From: Coemansia sp. RSA 487
Lineage: Eukaryota > Kickxellomycota > Kickxellomycetes > Kickxellales > Kickxellaceae
Reading direction: 5' to 3'
Assembly: GCA_027577595.1 (NCBI GenBank)
Contig: JANBRJ010000148.1
Coordinates: 1 to 23,997 of the forward strand
DNA: 23,997 nt
Part shown: piece by piece, positions 16,732 to 23,997 of the stretch
How positions within the stretch are numbered: the first letter of the stretch is position 1
Layout: each line of letters starts with the position of its first letter
Translations under genes and position numbers: made by a program
Notes under the pieces: model-generated
Seen by the model: the letters and a program-made list of their open reading frames with translations, nothing else
Database searches by the model: none
What the model was told of the DNA's origin: nothing

Positions 16732-19700
16732 ATGGCACAAACACTTGCCAACTCAATGCAAAGCCCTGCAACGCCTGTGCGCCAACTGGGGGCTGCTCGT
16801 GGCCAGAGAAGGACGCCAGCCAGTCGTTCCAAAAAGCCGTACACTCGCCCTTCTGCTGCTAAGAGCGAGGGTTTGAAGACAGGGTACGATAGCGACTCCA
16901 ACAGTGGATTCCTCAAGGGAATGCGGAGCCTCATTCAGCGCTTCTGGGGCACATCGCTTAAATCTTCTGCGAAAGATTCGGATTCTGCATTTGCTCAAAA
17001 TGCACTGCCCAAGAATGGCACCACTGCAGATTCCAATGTCAAAGATGCGCCGGAAATGCAATCTGGAATTTCTGCATTTGCCACTATTAGTGCAGCCTCG
17101 TCCAGTGGTGGTAATGATGATACGCAGGACGTGTCGAGACGTGCCGCAACTGTCACTGGGCGCACCCGATCACGTCGCCCTACTGCAGAGTCGTTGTTTG
17201 CTCCATCGCCGTTTGCCTACAACAAGCGTCTGGCGACTGCCACGCCATCGGTGGCTAACTTGCGTGACGTTGATCGCGTCAAGGAACAATCGCCTGCACT
17301 TTCCCGCCGCCATAGTGTTGGTCGCCTGGATTCGCGCCACCCAAGGCTTTCTGCCGGCACCCATTCGTCGGCCTCATACATGGGGATTCCTGGTTCTGGA
17401 GGAAACACCATGCCCACGCGCTATATGTCATCCTCTGATGCACGCAGGCTTCTAAACACAATAAACCTTATTAGCACACCGATTAACGAGGCCAGGAGTC
17501 GTCCAGCAGGCACACATATTACGGCCTCGGGAGAGCCGGTGCACGAGAGCCCGTCCGACGCTCCTGCTACCATATCGCATGGCTCATCGCTGCTGCCATT
17601 CCGCAGACTGCCCTTGTCGCTGCTTGCGCTTAGCGACACTCCCGAAAAAGCACCCCGCGTCGCCATGGTTGATACTAGCAACGTACTTGACAAGGAAACG
17701 CTGCGGCGAAGCAACAGCTTGAAGAATACCCCACGGCTGAAGAATAAGGCACCGAGCCTAGCACGCACAATCCAGCTGCAGCAGGCGCGTAAGGCTGTCG
17801 CCGAACGGCTTATGCGCGATAGGTTGGTCAGCAGCGGCTCTGAGATTGACACAGAGCCTGAGTACTACGCTGCAGCCGAAGCCGAGCCGTCCCGGGAAGA
17901 TGGTATGGCGAGTGAGTCCTTGAACGCTGGCACTGTGCACGGTCGCGATGAGAGCGATGAAAACAAGCCTCGCAAGCGCCGCCACATGGAGAATGGCGAG
18001 GCTATGGATGTTTCTGCTGATGCAGAAATGAGCGAAGACGACGAACACAAGGTGAAAGGCAGGACAACGCATAAGCGGTCCTCGCGAAGGCGCCGTGTTG
18101 TGAGCTTTGGGCGCTCGACATCTGCTGCCAACGAGAGCGTGAGATGGCGCTTCTCAGCTCGTTTCGAGCCCTTTTCCGATGATGGCAAAGACTCGAGCTC
18201 AGAGAGCGACGACGATCGCGAAGCCATTGCCTCAAAGGTCCCAGTTTCAAAGATCCGCGGCGGAGAGCTTATCGGGCTTTCTCTGCGCCCAACATCCTCT
18301 GCATCGTCGAGCAGTATTCCTGTGGCACCTACAGTCCGTTCCACGGGTTTTGGCGGAACTCGCACTCCAATTCAGATCGGCGGAGAGGCAAAGAAGACAG
18401 CAATGCCAGCGTCCAAGCCGACAGCATCTATCTTATCCGTCTCTGAGCCCAAGCCTACAGCGGGATTCACACTACCCGATTCTACTACAACCACAACTGC
18501 AGCCACAGCTACAGCTACAACAGCTGCTACTACCACCACTCCTGGACCCACTAGCTCGAGTCTGTTTGGGAATCTAGCGGCAAAGTCACAGGAGGACGTT
18601 GGTGACAGTAAACCGGGATCCGAAGCCAAGGAGACAAAAGCGACGGCAGGCTTTGTGCCAGCTTCCGCTGCTACCTCTTCTGCACCTACCAAGCCTGTGT
18701 TTACCTTTGGGAAGACTGCAGAGAGCACTGGCGAATCCAATGCTACTCTGACGAGCGTATCTGAATCCAAGGACGCGACTTCCAAAGCATTCAACTTCGG
18801 AAAGAAACCCGATGCATCTACGCCCGAAGAGACGTCCAAAGGCGTAGAAACCCCAAGCAAGCCTGCAGTGGCATTTAGCTTTGGGAGCAAGGCTGACAGC
18901 TTGCCAGCTAAACAGTCAGAAGAATTAGACAAGCCTGTTGGTTCTGGCGAGAAGGAAGCTGCTGTGTCTTCTGCGGACAAGCCAAAGGCCGGAGCATTGC
19001 CCAAGTTCTCGTTTACAGTCGGAACAGATTCGACAAAGAATAGCAGCGCGCCTTCTGCCACGGAGCCAGCTCCAGCATTCAGCTTTAAGAGCGCAACTAC
19101 AACTGGTGCTAATGGCGGCTTTTCATTTGGCCTGAAGACTACCTCGAAACCAGAGTCTGCGTCGACACCGGCTCCGACAACCTCGGCGCCTGAGGACACG
19201 TCCAAGCCTGCTTTTAGCTTTGGATTTAACCCCAGCGGCACTGCTTCTACTGTAAATGCAGATAAAAAGGAGGGACCAAAGGACAAACCCGCTTTTAGCA
19301 TATTCGGTGGTGGCACTAGCACAGACGCGTTGGTGGCAAAGGACGCTAGCAAGGTCAGCGATGACACAGGTAACGCTAATAAAAGTGGATTTGGCACTGG
19401 CACGACATCGATATTTGGATCGCTTACAAAGCCCGAACCAGCTAAGCGGCCTGCAGATGACAAACTTGCAACTGCGAGTAGTAATGAGTCGGAGACCAAA
19501 AGCACAGCATTTGGATTCAAGCCTTCTGGCAACTTTTCGTTTGAAAAGCCTGCTGGGTCTGGAGCTGGGGCTGGGGCTGCTTCGACCGGACCCGGATTCA
19601 ATTTTGGCACGAGCAATACTAGCAGTGCTGCCACGAGCACTGCTAGTCTGCCGAGCTTCTCAGTAGCTGCTCCCGCAAAGACGATCGACCTTACAACCAG

Positions 19701-21093
19701 TGTGGCCAATACAAGTACTGCTACTGCAGCTGCGCCTACAGCCACAGGCTCTTCTGCGTCCACGCCTAATATGTTTTCAGGATTCGGAAAGCCCACGCCT
19801 AATATGTTTTCAGGATTCGGAAAGCCCACGCCTACACCAGCGACATCGGCGGTCGAAACAAGCGGATCAGCTATGGATTCCAATATGGCTGAGGACAAGA
19901 AGGAGACACCACCCTCTGGATTTGGTGGATTTACCGCAAAACAATCGTTTGGTGGGTTTGGCACTTCTGGCTCGACTTCCACAACGCCGTTTAGCAAACC
20001 TCCGGCACTTGGTTCGCTGGCTCAGCAAAATCCCCCGTCAGGCGGAGATCAAAACACCAAGAAGTTTGCCTTTTCTTTCGGCACAGCCAACACACCCAGC
20101 GCTGCTTCGTTCGAGACGACTACTGTGCCCACGCCCGCTGTAACGTCGTTCGGCTCAGCTGCTACATCGACTACTGCAGCAGCGCAGTCCTTTGGTGCTC
20201 CAGCAGCAACGCCATCAGCATTCAACTTCGGCGTTGCATCTTCACCGGCAGCCACACCTTCTGCAACGCCTGCAACATCATCGTTTGCATTCGGCAGCCG
20301 TAATACTTCGCAGCCGCCGTCGATATCGAAACCGCCACAAAGTAGTATGTTTGGAGGTGCCCAGTCAAGCACAGCAGCCAACGCCTTTGGCTCCGCATCA
20401 TCACAGGCTATGACAAACAACACATCTGCAAGCAGTTTTGGTGGTGGTTTTGGCAGTGCATCCGCTTCCGCAACAAACAACGGCTTTGGCTCGACTATGA
20501 ACGCCAGTGGTGCACCTGTACAATCCAACACTGGATTTGGCGGTACATCCTCAGGCGGCTTTAATTTTTCGAGCAATGTGTCAACCACATCTGCTTTCGG
20601 CGGAGGCGGCCAGCCTTCAGGTGGGTTTGGGCAGCAGTCAAATGTGTCCACATCGTCGGCGTTTAACAGCCAGCCAAGTGGCGGGTTTGGGGCATCTGCA
20701 GGTAACACCGGGTTTGGCGTGGGAAGCAACGCATCTACGTTTGGTACAGGTGCCCCGTCTACAGCAGGCAGCGGTGCGCCGCAGTTTATGTTTGGGCAAA
20801 ACACAGGCGCATCTACAGGAAGCTTCCAGTTCAACGCAGGCGGGTCTAGCGCGTTTGGTGGGAACAGCTCGGTGGCGAACTCTACTCCAACCACGCCTTT
20901 CGCCTTTGGTAGCAACACGTCACTGCAAGGAGGCGCACAGACTGGGTCTTTCCAATTCACATCTGGCGCAAACCAGCAGTCAAATACTGGCGTGGGCGGC
21001 ATGACGCTTGGTCGTGTCGCTGGCGGATCTAATGCGTCAACATCCAGCCATGGACGCCTGATAGCACGGCCGCGCACTCGTCGTCCTCGCTAA
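16732..21093 (+). CDS. Nuclear-basket FG nucleoporin, Nup1/Nup124/Nup153 family
   Basis: 1453 residues in one exon. These nucleoporins line the nuclear face of the pore, anchor at the inner membrane and bind importins through FG repeats. Residues 59-76 (GFLKGMRSLIQRFWG) form a likely amphipathic helix like those at the N termini of Nup1 and Nup153. Residues about 232-257 (ARRLLNTINLISTPINEARSRP) match the conserved Nup153/Nup124 block (ARRILQSLEKMSSPLADAKRIP). Other charged blocks are at about 331-365 (NTPRLKNKAPSLARTIQLQQ) and a SSRRRR basic cluster near 450. From about 530 the protein is Ser/Thr-rich, with dozens of FSFG, FNFG, FAFG, GFG and FG motifs. The basic end (GRLIARPRTRRPR) resembles the importin-binding tails of Nup1/Nup153. 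The Zn fingers of metazoan Nup153 are not seen. Confidence 0.88.
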   Translation: MAQTLANSMQSPATPVRQLGAARGQRRTPASRSKKPYTRPSAAKSEGLKTGYDSDSNSGFLKGMRSLIQRFWGTSLKSSAKDSDSAFAQNALPKNGTTADSNVKDAPEMQSGISAFATISAASSSGGNDDTQDVSRRAATVTGRTRSRRPTAESLFAPSPFAYNKRLATATPSVANLRDVDRVKEQSPALSRRHSVGRLDSRHPRLSAGTHSSASYMGIPGSGGNTMPTRYMSSSDARRLLNTINLISTPINEARSRPAGTHITASGEPVHESPSDAPATISHGSSLLPFRRLPLSLLALSDTPEKAPRVAMVDTSNVLDKETLRRSNSLKNTPRLKNKAPSLARTIQLQQARKAVAERLMRDRLVSSGSEIDTEPEYYAAAEAEPSREDGMASESLNAGTVHGRDESDENKPRKRRHMENGEAMDVSADAEMSEDDEHKVKGRTTHKRSSRRRRVVSFGRSTSAANESVRWRFSARFEPFSDDGKDSSSESDDDREAIASKVPVSKIRGGELIGLSLRPTSSASSSSIPVAPTVRSTGFGGTRTPIQIGGEAKKTAMPASKPTASILSVSEPKPTAGFTLPDSTTTTTAATATATTAATTTTPGPTSSSLFGNLAAKSQEDVGDSKPGSEAKETKATAGFVPASAATSSAPTKPVFTFGKTAESTGESNATLTSVSESKDATSKAFNFGKKPDASTPEETSKGVETPSKPAVAFSFGSKADSLPAKQSEELDKPVGSGEKEAAVSSADKPKAGALPKFSFTVGTDSTKNSSAPSATEPAPAFSFKSATTTGANGGFSFGLKTTSKPESASTPAPTTSAPEDTSKPAFSFGFNPSGTASTVNADKKEGPKDKPAFSIFGGGTSTDALVAKDASKVSDDTGNANKSGFGTGTTSIFGSLTKPEPAKRPADDKLATASSNESETKSTAFGFKPSGNFSFEKPAGSGAGAGAASTGPGFNFGTSNTSSAATSTASLPSFSVAAPAKTIDLTTSVANTSTATAAAPTATGSSASTPNMFSGFGKPTPNMFSGFGKPTPTPATSAVETSGSAMDSNMAEDKKETPPSGFGGFTAKQSFGGFGTSGSTSTTPFSKPPALGSLAQQNPPSGGDQNTKKFAFSFGTANTPSAASFETTTVPTPAVTSFGSAATSTTAAAQSFGAPAATPSAFNFGVASSPAATPSATPATSSFAFGSRNTSQPPSISKPPQSSMFGGAQSSTAANAFGSASSQAMTNNTSASSFGGGFGSASASATNNGFGSTMNASGAPVQSNTGFGGTSSGGFNFSSNVSTTSAFGGGGQPSGGFGQQSNVSTSSAFNSQPSGGFGASAGNTGFGVGSNASTFGTGAPSTAGSGAPQFMFGQNTGASTGSFQFNAGGSSAFGGNSSVANSTPTTPFAFGSNTSLQGGAQTGSFQFTSGANQQSNTGVGGMTLGRVAGGSNASTSSHGRLIARPRTRRPR
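19762..19827 (+). repeat. Exact 33-bp tandem duplication inside the nucleoporin FG region
   Basis: Two identical in-frame 33-bp units, 19762-19794 and 19795-19827, each encode TPNMFSGFGKP. Identity at every base, synonymous sites included, indicates a very recent duplication or conversion that added one FG motif. Confidence 0.95.
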
Positions 21094-21174
21094 TATGTAT
21101 AGATTGACTTGCTGTTCTTTTTCTCCATTGCAAAATTTTGCTCTTCTTTGTATCGCTAGGTCGCACAGTTTAAT

Positions 21175-22032
21175 TATTGCAAAACTAACTGCGTCAAACA
21201 AGGATATATGCGCGTCAAGTGATCAAAGGCTTGCAGTGGCAATAGCACATTTTGCATTCCAAGAAAAAGTCGTTTGCGCCAGTTGACGTTATGTTTGCGC
21301 TTGGAAGCAAGGGGCGCAAACTGGACTTTGTGGAGAAAGCTGCTCGGTACACGTCTATTATTTCACACCAAAATGGATTGGCTTCCTGGTCTCTGTCTGT
21401 GCTTTCAATGTGATTAGTTAACATTGATCCTAACAAAACCTAGCAATCTGGAGAAATACCACTACTACCTTGAACAAGAACAACAACTAAGCCATGCACT
21501 CTTTGCTAGATGTAGACCTATTGGAAGAATATTGTCACTCGAATAAGGAGCCAGAGAACATGGTTGTACACATGCGCATGTTGATGGATGCTTCATTGAG
21601 AGAGCCTCAAGCCGTTTCTGTTGCCAAAAAGAGAAAAGCCAATGGCAAGGAGATCAGGATTAGTGGGTAGGTTGGCACACAGACAGAGCACTTTCTGGCC
21701 TACATCTTATGTATTCGATGTGCTAGATGCAAAGAGCATGAAGGGCTGCTATCTTGTGATGGACAATGCTCCAATCCACACGCCATTAGCTATTCGAGAC
21801 CTAATAGAAAACAGAAGATACAAGTATCTATATCTCCCCTTCTAAATCCTATTGAGGAGCTTGGGTCCAAAATAAAATCGGATGTTCGCAGAACAGCGCT
21901 TACAGCAAAAGACAGACTCAGTGATAGAATATGCGAGGCAGCCAACAAAGTGATAGCATCAGACAGCCAAGGCTACATTGGACATTCAATGACATTCTTC
22001 TCTCGCTGCAAAGACGAAGAAACGAATATTTA
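21175..22032 (+). mobile_element. Decayed IS630/Tc1-like transposon, same family as the two left-hand copies
   Basis: The 5' inverted-repeat sequence at 21175-21280 matches the ends of the 1590-2340 element. The leader and ATG (21494) match the minus strand of that element. The frame from 21494 gives MHSLLDVDLLEEYCHSNK...KKRKANGKEIRISG and then a stop. The next part (about 21668 on) encodes the catalytic end: KGCYLVMDNAPIHTP with the second Asp, then NPIEE, then VRRTAL...RICEAANK and FFSRCKDEETNI to a TAA at 22030-22032. The region with the first catalytic Asp is missing, and small deletions sit around the usual LPPYSPFLNP block. No right inverted repeat is found after 22032, so the 3' end is lost. 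Confidence 0.85.
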
Positions 22033-22186
22033 ACTCTTTTATTTTGACAAACAAAGCTTGTACTCAATCCTCTGATTGCTGTGGGTAGTTTGAAAGCCCC
22101 TTCCTTCAGTTACGATAACCAACGTTTCTGATTTTCTTTTGTAACTGGGATAACGATTAGGCTTGCTAGTTGCCGAGCCACTATCG

Positions 22187-22249
22187 CAATATGATAGTCT
22201 CATGTCGGAACAATCATATTGTTGGGAAGCATATATAGTATGCTTCCCA
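22187..22249. repeat. Two tandem inverted repeats (potential hairpins)
   Basis: The first has 9-bp arms CAATATGAT (22187-22195) and ATCATATTG (22213-22221) with a 17-nt loop. The second has 11-bp arms TGGGAAGCATA (22223-22233) and TATGCTTCCCA (22239-22249) with a 5-nt loop. They are separated by one base. Their position just outside the Fanzor unit fits a transposon end, a regulatory structure or part of an LTR. I cannot decide between these. Confidence 0.75.
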
Positions 22250-22380
22250 GTTATCTAGTTCAATTGTTGTAGTGTGTGTACGGCTATAAAAGCCAGGTTG
22301 TTTATGAAAATAGAGACGAGGAAATTTAGCTCCGTCTGCTCTCTTGATATTCTTGTGAAAAGTGATATATCAGTATCACA
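22220..22380 (+). repeat. Possible solo LTR-like relic (copia-type layout), weak
   Basis: The segment starts TGTTGGGAAGC, has a TATAAAA box about 65 bp in, then a CTCTTGATATTCTTG stretch, and ends near TATCACA. That is the general layout of a short Ty1/copia LTR. I could not find a target-site duplication or an internal region, so this may simply be a promoter-bearing spacer. If real, it is an old, lone terminal repeat. Confidence 0.2.
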
Positions 22381-22472
22381 AGCGCTCCCATGCAAGCTAA
22401 AGAACGAAAATAGAATGTGTGCCTGATTAGAAAAGGCAATGGTGACATTGATGACTCAACGTTAGTCAATGC

Positions 22473-22479
22473 TATATAA
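22473..22479 (+). promoter_or_regulatory. TATATAA box upstream of the Fanzor frame
   Basis: TATATAA lies about 145 bp before the ATG at 22623, in an otherwise unremarkable AT-rich stretch, and is the closest TATA-like element. Assignment rests on position only. Confidence 0.35.
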
Positions 22480-22622
22480 CGACCAAAGGGCATTTGTTTT
22501 TCCTTTTTGCTTTTGTTTCTCCTTGGCTTTCCTTTGACATTTTATTTCTACGAGTAACACCAAATACACCTTTCAACGCATGTTATATTAGTTATCTGCC
22601 CTTGTTTGCTCACCTATCACCA

Positions 22623-23997
22623 ATGGACAATGAGGATATATCAGACACAGGGACGCATGTTATAAAGTGTCCCCTAAAATCCCTGGTAAATGACAGAAAT
22701 GACATTGCCAAGGTAGACGACTATGTCATAGTGGCCAACACAGCCTCTACACACATGTATGGGCTGGCTCGTTGGATATTTGTCCACGAGCTGGCTACTC
22801 ACAAGCAGTTTGATCCTTCTATGTACCTGGAAAAGAGGTTTTTTGGTGAGGTATTCCTGCACCTCACCAAGCGGAAAGCCAGGCCGAATGTCAAGACTGA
22901 AGTCCAGGAGTACAGGAGGTCATACGCAAGCACCTGGATGCGTACAAGGAGGCTGCTGGCATCACAGAGTTTGATATAGCCAACTCGAACCAGACAGCAC
23001 AGTTCTAGGCAGCAAGAATTTACACTGCATACGTGAATAATATACAGACCAAGTTTGGTCAGCATCTTCGGTGTGCAGTAAATGTTTTGTTGAAAACTCG
23101 GGAGCGCAAGAGGGATCTTGAGGAGGCAATGAAGGGCAGAGCAGCAGATGAGATAAAGGAAGCATATGAAGACCAGATTTGGAAACCCGGACAAGAGTTG
23201 AAAGAGGCGATAAAGCACCGCAGCACTGTTCTTCCAGTTATCACTGTGGGCGATAAGAACATCGGGGACATGCTTGAACCTGTGTTGACAGCATACGACA
23301 GCAACTATAAGTTTGAGGAGGAAGGTATTTATTACGATATCAAGGCGCATCCAAAAAAGCACTTCAAAGCATTCTGCTACTTGGCAGTGCTCCTTGAGAC
23401 GAACGACTGCAGAGCTTTCCAGTGTTTCCCGTTGCGGAAGTCGTTTGTGCCGATGCACATCGAAATTGACACCACTGTATTATGTAATAGCATAATGGGC
23501 TGGAGCTATAACGCGAAGTCCCCCATTGAAATCTATTGGTATAGGCTGTTCAACGAACAGTCGAGGGTGCTACGGACAAGAAACGGCTTCAGATTCTACG
23601 GCACGATACAAACCGATGGTGTGTCAGTGTCTGTGATCAAAATGACTGCAGCAGCCAAAGAAAAAAGCAGCTGGAAAGCGAAGAAAAGGGGCACTGAAGC
23701 AAATTCTGCCATTAAGACCAGTGGAAGTAGACTAACGGCTCCAGTTGAGAGCATAGATACTGGCTCACTGCCAGAGGACCAGCCCAAAAAGCCCAAGAAG
23801 CCCAGGAAGCGAGAAAAGCCAGGAGAAAAGAAGTTGGGTGAGTCCTCATATATCCATGAGCTTTCGCCAGAGCAGTTGGCCAACATGAAAACCCCAATTT
23901 TCATGGACCCGGGTCGCCAAGACATTGTCTTTGGCATGACAGATGAAAGCACCTCTGAGGAGAAAGCTCTTTTCCGATACACACGGAGCCAGAAGGC
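22623..23997 (+). pseudogene. Fanzor (eukaryotic TnpB-like RNA-guided nuclease), 5' part, interrupted and running off the window
   Basis: The ATG at 22623 opens MDNEDISDTGTHVIKCPLKSL... The first frame carries the N-terminal helical region (ARWIFVHELATHKQ...YLEKRFFGEVFLH). At 22902-22917 an 8-bp imperfect tandem repeat (GTCCAGGA, GTACAGGA) moves the frame. The coding sense resumes in the next frame as VIRKHLDAYKEAAG. A TAG follows at 23006-23008, and the frame is then open to the window end. That part contains YTAYVNNIQTKFGQHLR, AFQCFPLRKSFVPMHIEID, GTIQTDGVSVSVIKM and a Lys-rich tract (KKPKKPRKREK). The MDPGRQDIVFGM block fits the RuvC-I Asp motif of TnpB/Fanzor. RuvC-II, RuvC-III and the zinc ribbon would lie outside. 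Family Fanzors use an omega-RNA made near the 3' end. This copy looks inactive unless an intron removes the interruptions. The Fanzor call is from motif memory, not a search. Confidence 0.7.

Larger units (their letters stand above)
22033..22622. other. Gene-free segment between transposon remnant and Fanzor reading frame
   Basis: 590 bp without a convincing gene. It holds two neighbouring inverted repeats (22187-22221 and 22223-22249), a strong TATAAAA box inside GGCTATAAAAGCC near 22284-22296, and a second TATATAA at 22473-22479. The second box is about 145 bp before the Fanzor ATG and could be its promoter. Confidence 0.45.

Noticed and set aside
18372-19997. 541-codon minus-strand open frame
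   Set aside because: It is antisense to the repetitive Ser/Thr/Ala-rich FG region of the nucleoporin. The monotonous Val/Leu/Pro translation is the mirror of that codon use.
20049-21077. 342-codon minus-strand open frame
   Set aside because: Same reason: antisense to FG repeats, Pro/Asp/Ala-rich and without a family match.
22799-23458. 219-codon minus-strand open frame
   Set aside because: It is antisense to the Fanzor coding region, where the plus strand shows clear family blocks. The Cys/Leu-rich translation looks accidental.
1-23997. CRISPR array, rRNA or bacterial operon structure
   Set aside because: No regularly spaced repeats, no rRNA-like conserved blocks and no Shine-Dalgarno-spaced gene runs are visible; the genes are intron-bearing and eukaryotic.

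Overview
The window looks like nuclear DNA from a fungus. The genes are compact and densely packed. They carry a few short spliceosomal introns (115-203 bp, GT...AG), and the products are typical of eukaryotic nuclei and mitochondria. Three traits suggest an early-diverging lineage of the Zoopagomycota/Mucoromycota type rather than a yeast: a TPX2 homologue that keeps its Aurora-binding N terminus, a Fanzor-type gene, and an IS630/Tc1-like transposon family. The lineage is inferred from gene content only; no rRNA or other taxonomic marker is present.

Layout, left to right. Positions 1-179 hold the 3' end of a Tc1-like transposase. 631-1410 (-) is a PhnZ-like HD-domain diiron oxygenase. 1590-2340 is an internally deleted Tc1-like element with long terminal inverted repeats. 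2688-4737 (+) encodes a TPX2-family spindle factor. 5432-6049 (-) and 6381-6962 (+) are two divergently transcribed paralogues, each with a probable mitochondrial presequence, an RRM-like fold and a C-terminal (GX3)4 tail. 7106-8368 (-) is a class A J-protein ending in a CaaX box. 8906-9644 (-) is cytochrome c oxidase subunit Cox5/COX4 in three exons. 10392-12688 (+) is a Ubp3/USP10-type deubiquitinase in four exons, one only 28 nt long. 12827-16040 (-) is SPT16 of the FACT complex in two exons. 16732-21093 (+) is a large Nup1/Nup153-type nuclear-basket FG nucleoporin.

From about 21.17 kb to the right edge the DNA is transposon-rich. It holds a decayed copy of the same Tc1-like family seen on the left, then two tandem hairpins inside a promoter-like segment. 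The 5' part of a Fanzor (eukaryotic TnpB-like, RNA-guided nuclease) reading frame follows and runs off the right edge just after its RuvC-I motif.

The host genes are mostly housekeeping and do not form a pathway cluster. Shared promoters (5'-5' pairs) and convergent 3' ends with overlapping poly(A) signals account for most of the spacing. The least expected items are the Fanzor locus, the PhnZ-like oxygenase with a changed second-shell residue and a 23-residue insertion, and the RRM-(GX3)4 paralogue pair.
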